Positions 14,621 through 26,537 of a stretch of DNA of 39,937 bases are shown one piece after another. The position numbers and the translations under genes are program-made. How positions within the stretch are numbered: the first letter of the stretch is position 1; every line of letters starts with the position of its first letter. Under the pieces are notes generated by a model. That model was not told where the DNA came from. It did no database searches and saw nothing but the letters and a program-made list of their open reading frames with translations. Source of the stretch: Actinomycetota bacterium (GTDB lineage Bacteria > Actinomycetota > Actinomycetes > Mycobacteriales > Mycobacteriaceae); NCBI GenBank assembly GCA_018268465.1, contig JAFDWN010000043.1:1-39937 (forward strand). Direction: 5' to 3'.

Positions 14621-15619
14621 TCAGTGGTTGCGCTCAGCGGGAGCCGAATCCGGCGACCGCCCCGACATCCGGGTCTTGATCAGGCTGGCGATCATCGTGA
14701 TGAACAACGTCAGGATGATCACGCCCAGGCTCCACAGCGTGGGGATCTCGGGGACGTGTACACCCTCACCGCCGTTGATGAACGGAAGCTCGTTCTCGTG
14801 CAGCGCGTGCAGGATCAGCTTGACGCCGATGAAGAACAGGATGAACGCCAGGCCCTGCGACAGGTACACCAGCCGGTCCAGCAGATCACCGAGCAGGAAG
14901 TACAGCTGCCGCAGCCCCATCAGGGCGAACACGTTGGCGGTGAACACCAGGTAGGGCTCGCGGGTCAGGCCGTAGATCGCCGGAATCGAGTCCAGCGCGA
15001 ACAGCAGGTCCGTGGTCCCCAGCGCGACGATGACCAGGAACATCGGCGTCATCAGCCGCTTGCCGTTCTCCTTGATCCACAACCGCAGACCGTCCCACTG
15101 ATCGGTGAACTGCAGATGCGTCCGCGCGAACTTCACCAGCTTGTTCTCGGCGTCGTCGTCATGGTCGGTATCGCGCACCAACTTGGCGGCGGTGTACACC
15201 AGGAACGCCCCGAAGATGTAGAAGATCCACGAGAAGTTCTCGATCGCGACCGCGCCGAGGGCGATGAAGATGCCGCGGAAGACCAGGGCCAGGATGATGC
15301 CCACCAGCAGCGCCTGCTGCTGGTACATCTTCGGCACCTTGAAGCTGGCCATGATGATGATGAAGATGAACAGGTTGTCGATCGACAGGCTGTACTCCGT
15401 CAGCCATCCCGCGAAGAACTCCAGCCCGTACTGGCGGTCGTGGAAATTCCACACCCAGATACCGAAGGCGATGGCCAGCCCGACATAGATCGACAGATAG
15501 ATCGCGCATTCACGCATCGACGGTTCGTGCGGCCGGCGGCCGATCACGATCACGTCGAACAACAGAACGGCGATCGTCACGCCGAGCGTTATGCCCCACT
15601 CCAGTGCGGACACGTTCAT
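14621..15619 (-). CDS. terC: TerC-family membrane protein (probable Mn exporter)
   Basis: TerC/Alx-family integral membrane protein, 332 aa, with about nine hydrophobic segments. The two family metal-site motifs are present: LTEYSLSIDNLFIFIII near residue 70 and VALGTTDLLFALDSIPAI near 195, each with an acidic residue inside a helix. Relatives export Mn(II) or help load exported proteins with metal. ATG at 15619 with a strong GGAGG box 10 nt upstream. The box is exactly complementary to a strand of a yybP-ykoY riboswitch (feature at 15630-15760), so translation should rise with Mn(II). This genetic control is the main evidence for the manganese role. Confidence 0.93.
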   Translation of the reverse strand: MNVSALEWGITLGVTIAVLLFDVIVIGRRPHEPSMRECAIYLSIYVGLAIAFGIWVWNFHDRQYGLEFFAGWLTEYSLSIDNLFIFIIIMASFKVPKMYQQQALLVGIILALVFRGIFIALGAVAIENFSWIFYIFGAFLVYTAAKLVRDTDHDDDAENKLVKFARTHLQFTDQWDGLRLWIKENGKRLMTPMFLVIVALGTTDLLFALDSIPAIYGLTREPYLVFTANVFALMGLRQLYFLLGDLLDRLVYLSQGLAFILFFIGVKLILHALHENELPFINGGEGVHVPEIPTLWSLGVIILTLFITMIASLIKTRMSGRSPDSAPAERNH

Positions 15620-15629
15620 CTACAGAATT

Positions 15630-15760
15630 CCTCCGGTCGCCAAAAAACGCCGGAGGTCTCTTCCGTCGGTACGCACAGCGCACCGGCCCGCAGCACCGAT
15701 CGTCCGATGGGCGGCCGACGTGGTGACGACACTGCGGCGAAGGAATACTCCCCTCCAGCC
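15630..15760 (-). promoter_or_regulatory. yybP-ykoY manganese riboswitch with SD-sequestering platform
   Basis: On the minus strand the hallmark blocks of this Mn(II)-sensing RNA appear in order: GGAGGGGAGTA (15756-15746), GTCGTCACCACG (15730-15719) and AGACCTCC (15659-15652). The closing helix P1 pairs GCTGGAGG (15759-15752) with CCTCCGGC (15656-15649). The same CCTCCGG strand is perfectly complementary to CCGGAGG (15636-15630), the ribosome-binding region of terC, across a 13-nt loop that holds a run of six T. The two helices exclude each other: bound Mn should keep P1 and free the ribosome site (translation on). Mechanism is inferred from pairing. Confidence 0.9.
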
Positions 15761-15895
15761 GTCAAGTGTGCCCGACCGGCGCCCCGTTGGAAAATCGAAG
15801 GGCCCAGACACCGCCGCGCAGGTGGCAGCACCGCCGCAGCCCAATTGTGATCACCCACCCCGCGCAGCACCGGCCCCCGCCGGCGGCGGCTTCAG

Positions 15896-15901
15896 TATTT
15901 T
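15896..15901 (+). promoter_or_regulatory. -10 box of NRPS operon, leaderless
   Basis: TATTTT (TANNNT form) is followed by 6 nt and the GTG start at 15908. No ribosome-binding site is visible, so the mRNA probably begins at the start codon. Confidence 0.5.
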
Positions 15902-15907
15902 GTTCTG

Positions 15908-18900
15908 GTGACAAGCTCGGTCGCTGGACCAGAGATACCCGCTCAGTACGTGCTCTCGCCGTTCGCGCCGGAGCCGCGGACGCTCGTGGACATCCTGCAC
16001 GACACGGCCAGGCGTTACCCGGACGCGGCGGCACTTGACGACGGTACGGTCCAGCTCACCTACGCCGAGCTGATCGCCGACATCGAGGAGAGCGTCGCCT
16101 GGCTGGCCGCTCGCGGCATCGGCCGCGGCGACCGGATCGGCATCCGGATGCCCTCGGGCAGCTACGCGCTGTACGTGGCGATCCTCTCGGCGCTCGCCGC
16201 CGGCGCGGCGTACGTGCCGGTGGACGCCGACGACCCCGAGGAACGCGCCCAACTGGTGTTCGGCGAGGCACAGGTGGTCGGGGTGATCACCGAACAGGGG
16301 CTGGTCCGCGGGCCGGGATCGTCGCGCGGCTGGCGCGCGGCGCCCCCGCTCAACCGTGACGACGCGTGGATCATCTTCACCTCCGGCTCCACCGGCACCC
16401 CCAAAGGGGTGGCCGTGACGCACCGCAACGCCGCGGCCTTCGTCGACGCCGAGGCACAGATGTTCCTGCAGGACAGTCCCCTCGGACCCGGTGACCGGGT
16501 GCTGGCCGGGCTGTCGGTGGCGTTCGACGCGTCTTGCGAGGAGATGTGGCTGGCCTGGCGCCACGGCGCCTGCCTGGTGCCGGCACCGCGCTCGCTGGTG
16601 CGCAGCGGGATGGACCTCGGTCCGTGGCTGGTGTCGCGGGACATCACGGTGGTGTCGACGGTGCCGACCCTGGCGGCGCTGTGGCCTGCCGAAGCTCTGG
16701 AGGCGGTGCGGCTGCTGATCTTCGGCGGTGAGGCCTGCCCGCCGGAGCTGGCCGAACGCCTCGCCGCGGGACCCGATTCGGCGGGCCGCGAGGTCTGGAA
16801 CACCTACGGCCCCACCGAGGCCACCGTGGTGGCGTGTCTGGCCAAACTCGACGGTAAGAGCCCCGTCAGCATCGGGTTGCCGTTGCCGGGGTGGGACCTG
16901 GCCGTCGTGGACAAGGCCGGCGAACCCGTCCCCATCGGCGAGACCGGCGAACTCGTCATCGGCGGGGTCGGGCTCGCCCGCTATCTCGATCCGGAGAAGG
17001 ACGAGGAGAAGTACGCGGCGATGCCGACACTGGCCTGGTCGCGCGCCTACCGCAGCGGTGATCTCGTGCGGCTGGAAAACGACGGCCTCTACTTCGTCGG
17101 CCGCGCCGACGACCAGGTCAAGGTGGGCGGGCGCCGCATCGAACTCGGCGAGGTGGACTCGGCGCTGGTGAACCTGCCCGGGGTGAGCGGCGGGGCGGCC
17201 GCCGTCCGCCGCACGGCGAGCGGCACCCCGCTGCTGGTCGGCTACATCGCCAGCGCCGACCCGGAGTTCGACCTCGCCCAGGCACGCCTGGCCCTGGCCC
17301 AGGCCCTGCCCGCCGCGCTGGTGCCGCGGCTGGTGCTCGTCTCCGAACTGCCGACCCGCACCTCGGGCAAGGTGGACCGGGCGGCGCTGCCCTGGCCCCC
17401 GCCCGGTGAGGACGCCGGCGACGACTCCCCCGACCTGGGCGGCACGATGGGCTGGCTGGCCGGTTTGTGGCGCGACGTCCTCGCCGCCCCGATCGACGGT
17501 CCGGAGGCCGACTTCTTCGCGCTGGGCGGCGGTTCGCTGTCGGCGGCGCAGCTCGTCGCCGCGCTGCGCCAACGCTATCCGCAGGTCACCGTCGCCGACC
17601 TCTACGACCATCCGCGGCTCGGGTCGCTCGCGGGGTATCTCGACGAACTGGCGCCGCCGCCGAAGGTGATCACCCGCGTGGTCACACCGACGTCGCGGCT
17701 CACCCAGGTGGTGCAGGTGGCGCTGTCGCTGCCGCTGGCCACCCTGACCGGTGTGCAGTGGGTGGTGTGGCTGGCGCTGCTCAACAACCTCGCGGCGGCC
17801 TGGAACCTGGTGCCCTGGGCGGCGCCGCTGGGCTGGTGGTGGATCGTCGCCGGGTTCGTGCTGTTCATCTCCCCACTGGGCCGGATGGGCATCGCGGTAC
17901 TCAGCGCCCGCATGCTGCTGTCCGGGCTGGAGCCGGGCACCTACCGCCGCGGCGGCCCCGAACATCTACGGGTGTGGTTCGCCGAACGCCTCGCCGAGGC
18001 CAGCGGCGCGGAGAACCTCGCGGGCGCGCCGTGGATGGTGTACTACGCCCGGGCGCTGGGCAACACCGTCGGCAAGGGCGTCGACCTGCACTCGGCACCC
18101 CCGGTCACGGGGATGCTCAAACTCGGTCACCGCTGTTCGATCGAGCCGGAGGTCGACCTCTCCGGGCACTGGATCGACGGCGACCTGTTCCACGTCGGGC
18201 GGATCGCCGTCGGCAACGACGCCACCATCGGCGCGCGCACCACGCTGCTGCCCGGGGCCGTGATCGGCAAGGACGCCGACGTCGCACCCGGGTCGGCGGT
18301 GGTCGGCAAGGTGAAGAACGGGCAGTATTGGAAGGGTTCGCCGGCGGTGAAGTCCGGCAAGGCCCGCCACCCGTGGCCGGATCACCGGCCGCCGCGGGCC
18401 CCGGTGTGGGTCCCCGTGTACGGGATCACCTCGGTGTTGCTGGGAGCGGTGCCGCTGACGGCCCTGGCGGCGGGACTCGCCGTGATCGGGTGGGCGGTGC
18501 GCGGTACCGCCTCACCGCTCGCCGCGATCCTGCCCGCGCTGCTGTGGACCCCGGTGGCGACCCTGGTGGCGCTGCTGGTCTACGCGGCGATAACCGTCGT
18601 CGGGGTGCGGCTGCTGTCGCTGCGGCTGCGGGAGGGCTACCACCCGGTGCGCAGCCGCGTGGGGTGGCAGCTCTGGGCGACCGAACGGCTGATGGACGCT
18701 GCCCGCAACTACCTCTTCCCGCTGTATGCGAGCCTGCTGACGCCCTGGTGGCTGCGGATCCTCGGCGCCAAGGTCGGGCGCGGCACCGAGATCTCCACGG
18801 CGCTGTTCACCCCGAAGTTCACCGTCGTGCAGGACAGCGCGTTCCTGGCCGACGACACCATGGTGGCCTCCTACGAGCTCGGCGGCGGCTGGATCCATGT

Positions 18901-19840
18901 GGCCAAGGCGACGATCGGCAAACGTGCGTTCCTGGGCAACTCCGGTATCACCCAGCCCGGCCGCAAAGTGCCCGACGACGGCCTCGTCGCGGTGCTGTCC
19001 GCCACCCCGCACAAGGCCAAGGCCGGATCGTCGTGGCTGGGCAGCCCGCCGGTGCGGCTGCGCCGCCAACCCACGGCGGCCGACGCGCTGCGCACCTTCC
19101 ATCCGCCGATACGGTTGAAGGTGATGCGCGCCGCGGTGGAGACCTGCCGGCTTGTCCCGGTGGTCGTGACGTTCGCGATCGGGGTGTCGGTGCTCGGCGC
19201 GTTGCAGGCGCTGGCCGTGCGGTTCGGCTACGGGTGGGCGTCGCTGGCCAGCGGTGCGGTGCTGCTGATCACCGGGGCGGTGGCGGGCGCCATCGCGGTC
19301 ATCGCCAAATGGCTCATGGTGGGCCGGATCCGCGCCGTGGAGCATCCGTTGTGGTCACCGTTCGTCTGGCGCAACGAGGTGTCCGACACATTCGTCGAGA
19401 CGGTGGCCGCGCCGTGGTTCGCCAGGGCGGCCAGCGGCACCCCGGTGATGAACCTGTGGCTGCGGGCGCTGGGCGCCTCGATCGGGCGCGGGGTGTGGTG
19501 CGAAACGTACTGGCTGCCCGAGGCGGATCTGGTCACGCTGGGCAGGGGCGCGACGGTGAACCGCGGCTGCGTGGTACAGACCCACCTGTTCCACGACCGC
19601 ATCATGCGGTTGGACACCGTTGTGTTGGAGGAGGGTTCGACGCTGGGCACGCACTGTGTCGCGCTGCCCGCGGCGCGCCTGGGGGCGGGGGCGACGGTCG
19701 GGCCCGGCTCCCTGGTGATGCGCGGAGACGAGGTTCCCCCGTCCACCCGCTGGCAGGGTAACCCGATCGCGCTGTGGAATACGTTCCGCAGCAAGCGGTC
19801 CGACGACTCCGCCGAGGGCAAGGAGGAATCCGCGGCGTGA
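15908..19840 (+). CDS. Pls/PosA-type membrane-anchored NRPS
   Basis: A 1310-aa single-module non-ribosomal peptide synthetase of the Pls/PosA type, whose studied members make homopolymers or short chains of a basic amino acid. Adenylation domain, about residues 30-495: IIFTSGSTGTPKGVAVTH (155-172), YGPTEAT (about 300), YRSGDL (about 381), GRADDQVKVGGRRIELGE (about 397) and TSGKVDRAALP (about 484). Carrier domain: FFALGGGSLS with the phosphopantetheine Ser at 543. No condensation or thioesterase domain follows. Instead there are three membrane-plus-hexapeptide units: helices near 600-640, 835-900 and 1085-1130, with left-handed beta-helix repeats near 745-815, 960-1010 and 1190-1280. GTG start and a -10 box 6 nt upstream suggest leaderless mRNA. 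First gene of a five-gene operon; overlaps the peptidase gene by 4 bp. The amino acid used is not readable by eye. Confidence 0.93.
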   Translation: MTSSVAGPEIPAQYVLSPFAPEPRTLVDILHDTARRYPDAAALDDGTVQLTYAELIADIEESVAWLAARGIGRGDRIGIRMPSGSYALYVAILSALAAGAAYVPVDADDPEERAQLVFGEAQVVGVITEQGLVRGPGSSRGWRAAPPLNRDDAWIIFTSGSTGTPKGVAVTHRNAAAFVDAEAQMFLQDSPLGPGDRVLAGLSVAFDASCEEMWLAWRHGACLVPAPRSLVRSGMDLGPWLVSRDITVVSTVPTLAALWPAEALEAVRLLIFGGEACPPELAERLAAGPDSAGREVWNTYGPTEATVVACLAKLDGKSPVSIGLPLPGWDLAVVDKAGEPVPIGETGELVIGGVGLARYLDPEKDEEKYAAMPTLAWSRAYRSGDLVRLENDGLYFVGRADDQVKVGGRRIELGEVDSALVNLPGVSGGAAAVRRTASGTPLLVGYIASADPEFDLAQARLALAQALPAALVPRLVLVSELPTRTSGKVDRAALPWPPPGEDAGDDSPDLGGTMGWLAGLWRDVLAAPIDGPEADFFALGGGSLSAAQLVAALRQRYPQVTVADLYDHPRLGSLAGYLDELAPPPKVITRVVTPTSRLTQVVQVALSLPLATLTGVQWVVWLALLNNLAAAWNLVPWAAPLGWWWIVAGFVLFISPLGRMGIAVLSARMLLSGLEPGTYRRGGPEHLRVWFAERLAEASGAENLAGAPWMVYYARALGNTVGKGVDLHSAPPVTGMLKLGHRCSIEPEVDLSGHWIDGDLFHVGRIAVGNDATIGARTTLLPGAVIGKDADVAPGSAVVGKVKNGQYWKGSPAVKSGKARHPWPDHRPPRAPVWVPVYGITSVLLGAVPLTALAAGLAVIGWAVRGTASPLAAILPALLWTPVATLVALLVYAAITVVGVRLLSLRLREGYHPVRSRVGWQLWATERLMDAARNYLFPLYASLLTPWWLRILGAKVGRGTEISTALFTPKFTVVQDSAFLADDTMVASYELGGGWIHVAKATIGKRAFLGNSGITQPGRKVPDDGLVAVLSATPHKAKAGSSWLGSPPVRLRRQPTAADALRTFHPPIRLKVMRAAVETCRLVPVVVTFAIGVSVLGALQALAVRFGYGWASLASGAVLLITGAVAGAIAVIAKWLMVGRIRAVEHPLWSPFVWRNEVSDTFVETVAAPWFARAASGTPVMNLWLRALGASIGRGVWCETYWLPEADLVTLGRGATVNRGCVVQTHLFHDRIMRLDTVVLEEGSTLGTHCVALPAARLGAGATVGPGSLVMRGDEVPPSTRWQGNPIALWNTFRSKRSDDSAEGKEESAA

Positions 19841-21225
19841 CGAGGTCGAAGAAGTCGCCACCCGCCAAGGCCGGTGGCCAGCAGCGGAACGACCGCGGGA
19901 AGAAGCCCGCCGCGCCGCCGGTCATCGACCCCTACCTGCCCGGCAACGGCAACTTCGGCTACCGCGTCTCCCGCTACGACATGGAGCTGGAGTACAAGGT
20001 CGCGATCAATCGGCTCTCCGGTTCGGTGGCGATCACCGCGGTGACTCTGGCGGCGCTGAGCAGCTTCACCCTGGATCTGTCCCCGACACTGCATGTGTCG
20101 AAGGTGTCGGTCAACGGCAGGCGCCCCGCGCACTTCTCTTGTTCGGGCGGAAAGCTGCGGATCGCGCTGGCCTCGCCGCTGCCCGCCGGAGCGGCCATGC
20201 AGATCGCGGTCCGCTATAGCGGCTCCCCGCGACCGATCGAAACCTATTGGGGTGAAGTCGGATTCGAGGAGCTCTCCAACGGCGCGCTGGTGGCGGGCCA
20301 GCCCAACGGGGCGGCGTCGTGGTTCCCCTGCGACGACCACCCCAGCTCGAAGGCCAGCTACCGCATCCAGATCAGCACCGACAGCCCCTACCGTGCCGTC
20401 GCCAACGGCGAGCTGGTGTCGCGGCGGGTGCGCGCGGCGCAGACGGTGTGGACCTACGAACAGACCGAGCCCACCTCGACGTACCTGATCACCCTGCAGA
20501 TCGGGATGTACGAGGCGGTCCGGCTGGCCAAGGCTCCCGTCCCGATGCACGCCGCCCTGCCCGCCGCGCTGCGCCGCAACTTCGACCACGACTTCGAACG
20601 CCAGCCGCAGATGATGAAGCTGTTCGTCAAACTGTTCGGGCCCTATCCGCTGGCCAACGGGTACACGGTCGTGGTCACCGAGGACGATCTGGAGATACCC
20701 CTTGAGGCACAGGGTATTTCGATCTTCGGGGCCAATCACTGCGACGGACGGCGCGGGGCCGAGCGGCTGATCGCCCACGAACTGGCCCACCAGTGGTTCG
20801 GCAACTCCGTCACCGCGCACCGCTGGCGCGACATCTGGCTGCATGAAGGCTTCGCCTGTTACGCGGAATGGCTGTGGTCGGAGAACTCGGGCGGCCGCAG
20901 CGCCGACGAACTCGCGCGATACCACCACCAGCGGCTGGCCGGGCTTCCGCAGAATCTGCTGCTGTCCGATCCCGGCCCGCGGGATATGTTCGACGACAGG
21001 GTCTACAAACGCGGGGCGCTGACCCTGCACACGTTGCGCCGCAAGGTGGGCGACAAGAGTTTCTTCGCGCTGCTGCGGGATTGGACGACCCGCTACCGGC
21101 ACAGCACCGCGTTCACCGACGATTTCACCGGGTTGGCGGCCAACTACTCGCTCGATTCGCTGCGGCCGCTCTGGCAGAGCTGGCTGTACTCGACGGCATT
21201 GCCCCGGCTGGACGCCGGTTCGTGA
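19837..21225 (+). CDS. M1-family metallopeptidase, short form
   Basis: A 462-aa zinc metallopeptidase of family M1, much shorter than aminopeptidase N (about 850 aa) and lacking its C-terminal helical domains. Zinc site HELAHQWFG (H314, E315, H318) with the third ligand E337 in WLHEGF, spaced as HExxH-x18-E; the transition-state Tyr is in DRVYKRGA. The exopeptidase motif GxMEN is replaced by IPLEAQG, keeping only the Glu (E290). A Lys/Pro-rich N terminus of about 30 residues and no signal peptide suggest a cytoplasmic enzyme. GTG start within a GTGA overlap with the NRPS stop; the frame also opens upstream at 19774, but that lies inside the NRPS gene. Position suggests it trims or turns over the NRPS product (inference). 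Confidence 0.92.
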   Translation: MTRSKKSPPAKAGGQQRNDRGKKPAAPPVIDPYLPGNGNFGYRVSRYDMELEYKVAINRLSGSVAITAVTLAALSSFTLDLSPTLHVSKVSVNGRRPAHFSCSGGKLRIALASPLPAGAAMQIAVRYSGSPRPIETYWGEVGFEELSNGALVAGQPNGAASWFPCDDHPSSKASYRIQISTDSPYRAVANGELVSRRVRAAQTVWTYEQTEPTSTYLITLQIGMYEAVRLAKAPVPMHAALPAALRRNFDHDFERQPQMMKLFVKLFGPYPLANGYTVVVTEDDLEIPLEAQGISIFGANHCDGRRGAERLIAHELAHQWFGNSVTAHRWRDIWLHEGFACYAEWLWSENSGGRSADELARYHHQRLAGLPQNLLLSDPGPRDMFDDRVYKRGALTLHTLRRKVGDKSFFALLRDWTTRYRHSTAFTDDFTGLAANYSLDSLRPLWQSWLYSTALPRLDAGS

Positions 21226-22520
21226 CCGACGCGGCGACACCGGCGACAGGTCCGATCACCCCGGGCAGTGTGGCCAGGGTCGGTGTCGCCACCGCGGTCA
21301 CCGCGCTGTGTGGTTACGCGGTGCTGTATCTGGCGGCCCGCGACCTCGAACCCGCCGGTTTCTCCCTGTTCGGGGTGTTTTGGGGTGCATTCGGCCTGGT
21401 GACCGGCGCGGCGAACGGCCTGCTCCAGGAGGCGACGCGGGAAGTGCGCTCGACGCGCTACCTCCCGGTGCCGGCACCCGAATCCGGGACGGGCGAGAAT
21501 TCCTCCGCCCCAACGGATTCGGACCTCAGCGCGCGCACCCGGCCGATGCGGGTGGCCGCGGTCTTCGGGGTGATCGCCGCCGCCGTGATCGCGGGCACGT
21601 CACCGTTGTGGTCGGGGCACGTGTTCGCCGAGTCACGCCTGCTCAGCGTGACACTGCTCAGTGTGGGGCTGGCCGGGTTCTGTCTGCACGCGACGCTGCT
21701 GGGCATGCTCGCCGGGGTGAACCTGTGGACCCAGTACGGGGCGCTGATGGTCACCGACGCCACCATCCGGGTGGTCGTCGCGGTGGCCGCGTTCCTGTTG
21801 GGCTGGGGTCTGGCCGGATTCCTGTGGGCGACCGTCGCCGGGGCGGTCGCCTGGCTGCTGGTGCTCATCGTCTCACCGCCCACCCGCGCCGCCGCACGCC
21901 TGCTCACCCCGGGCGGCACCGCGACCTTCCTGCGCGGAGCCTCGCACTCGATCGCCGCCGCCGGTGCCAGCGCGATCCTGATCATGGGCTTCCCGGTGCT
22001 GCTCAAGGCGACATCGGGTGATCTGGGGGCCGCGGGTGGCGTGGTCATCCTCGCGGTCACCCTCACCCGCGCGCCGCTGCTGGTCCCGCTCACCGCCATG
22101 CAGGGCAATCTCATCGCCCACTTCGTCGACCAGCGCACGTCGCGCCTGCGGGCGCTGGTGGCACCCGCCGCGCTGGTGACCGCCGTCGGCCTGGTCGGCG
22201 TGGTGCTGGCCGCATCGCTGGGGCCGTGGCTGCTGCGCACCGCGTTCGGCGCCGACTACCGCGCCCACGGCGCGCTGCTGGCCTGGCTGACCGTCGCCGC
22301 GGTGGCCATCGCGCTGCTCACCCTGACCGGCGCGGCGACCGTCGCGGCGGCGGCACACCGCGCATACTCACTGGGCTGGGTGAGCGCGACGGTCACCTCG
22401 GTTCTTTTGCTGATGCTCCCGGTCGGGTTGGAGCTGCGGACGGTGATCGCCCTGCTGTGCGGACCGCTGGTGGGAATCGCGGTGCACTTGGCCGCGCTTG
22501 CCAGGTTATCCCCTGGTTGA
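21222..22520 (+). CDS. Flippase-like polytopic membrane protein (Rv3630-like)
   Basis: A 432-aa membrane protein with about 12 hydrophobic segments in the pattern of polysaccharide flippases (Wzx/MurJ-like MOP fold). Its place directly before ppgS matches M. tuberculosis Rv3630. An acidic, Ser-rich cytoplasmic loop (about residues 85-105) separates the first helices from the rest. GTG start overlaps the peptidase stop (GTGA at 21222-21225); the longer reading frame back to 20868 lies inside the peptidase gene. Likely role, by context: moving a polyprenyl-phosphate-linked sugar (GalNAc) or an NRPS-derived group across the membrane. The transported compound is not known. Confidence 0.85.
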   Translation: MTDAATPATGPITPGSVARVGVATAVTALCGYAVLYLAARDLEPAGFSLFGVFWGAFGLVTGAANGLLQEATREVRSTRYLPVPAPESGTGENSSAPTDSDLSARTRPMRVAAVFGVIAAAVIAGTSPLWSGHVFAESRLLSVTLLSVGLAGFCLHATLLGMLAGVNLWTQYGALMVTDATIRVVVAVAAFLLGWGLAGFLWATVAGAVAWLLVLIVSPPTRAAARLLTPGGTATFLRGASHSIAAAGASAILIMGFPVLLKATSGDLGAAGGVVILAVTLTRAPLLVPLTAMQGNLIAHFVDQRTSRLRALVAPAALVTAVGLVGVVLAASLGPWLLRTAFGADYRAHGALLAWLTVAAVAIALLTLTGAATVAAAAHRAYSLGWVSATVTSVLLLMLPVGLELRTVIALLCGPLVGIAVHLAALARLSPG

Positions 22521-22529
22521 CCGTGTATT

Positions 22530-23242
22530 TTGTTCGGCATCGCCACCGGAGACACCCGCTACCACGACGTTTGGGTCGTCATACCCGCCTTCAACGAGGC
22601 GGGCGCTATCGGCGACGTCATCGCTGATATGCGTGCCGTTTTCGAACACGTGGTGTGCGTCGACGACGGCAGCGACGACGCCACCGCCGACCTCGCCTGG
22701 CGCGCCGGCGCGCACGTGGTGGCCCATCCGGTGAACCTCGGCCAGGGTGCGGCGATCCAGACCGGCGTGGAGTACGCCCGGGCCCAGCCCGGCGCCCAGG
22801 TGTTCGCCACCTTCGACGCCGACGGCCAGCACCAGGTCAAGGACCTCATCCGGATGATCGACCGGCTCGGCGCCGGCGACGCCGATCTCGTCGTGGGCAC
22901 CCGGTTCGCCGATCCCGGCCTGATCACACACACCCCGCTGGCCAAACGACTGGTGCTGCGCAGCGCCGCACGGCTGAGCCGGCGCAGCCGCAAGCTGGGC
23001 CTGACCGACGCCCACAACGGGCTGCGGGTATTCGGCAGGACAGTCGCCGACGAGCTGGACATCACCTTGAACGGGATGGGCCACGCCAGCGAGTTCATCG
23101 CGATGGCATACGAAAACCGTTGGCGGGTAGTCGAAGAGCCCGTCGAGATCCTCTACACCGACTACTCGAAGTCCAAGGGGCAGCCGCTGCTCAACGGGGT
23201 GAACATCGTCTTCGACGGTCTGTTGCGCAGGAGGTTGGCGCG

Positions 23243-23246
<4 letters not shown>
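22530..23246 (+). CDS. ppgS: Polyprenyl-phospho-N-acetylgalactosaminyl synthase (PpgS-like GT2)
   Basis: A 238-aa family-2 glycosyltransferase of the dolichol-phosphate-mannose-synthase type, syntenic with M. tuberculosis Rv3631 (PpgS), which makes polyprenyl-phosphate-GalNAc, the donor for the galactosamine on arabinogalactan. Nucleotide-sugar motifs: VVIPAFNEAGAIGDVI (16-31), VDDGSDD (44-50), and the metal-binding FDADGQHQ (95-102); VGTRFADPG and NGLRVFGR follow. No membrane helix is visible, so it should be held by its partner, the DUF2304 protein next door. TTG start 9 nt after the upstream stop in the same frame; no other start codon is available before the first conserved strand. Overlaps the next gene by 4 bp. 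Confidence 0.9.
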
Positions 23247-26350
<3,104 letters not shown>

Positions 26351-26537
26351 GTCGCCACGGAGTGCTCACCGGTTCGCGCAGTGTGCTGTGTCCACGGAGA
26401 TCCGCTGACATGCTGTACTGCAACGCTTTGCGGAATGGCTATCCGCGGCGGTTCGGGGCCAATCCACCCGTGAACGGGGACGTTTTATACCAGGAAAGTG
26501 GAGAGTATTCGCCGCTGCACACAGATAACTCGTTGGC
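26351..26537. other. Intergenic, no gene seen
   Basis: Noticeably AT-richer toward its end (26480-26535), with TTTTATACC at about 26484 and GATAAC at 26524, which could serve as a promoter for the next gene. No hairpin followed by T residues was found after the upstream gene. Confidence 0.5.

Noticed and set aside
15851-17965. 704-aa open frame on the minus strand opposite the NRPS gene
   Set aside because: Shadow of the NRPS in a high-GC genome: Arg/Gly/His-rich translation, no domains, and the sense strand holds a complete catalytic gene.
17467-19761. 764-aa plus-strand frame inside the NRPS gene
   Set aside because: Out-of-frame Arg/Gly/Ala-rich shadow of the membrane and hexapeptide domains.
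19228-21240. 670-aa minus-strand frame opposite the NRPS end and the M1 peptidase
   Set aside because: No recognisable domain, and it covers the conserved HExxH gene on the other strand.
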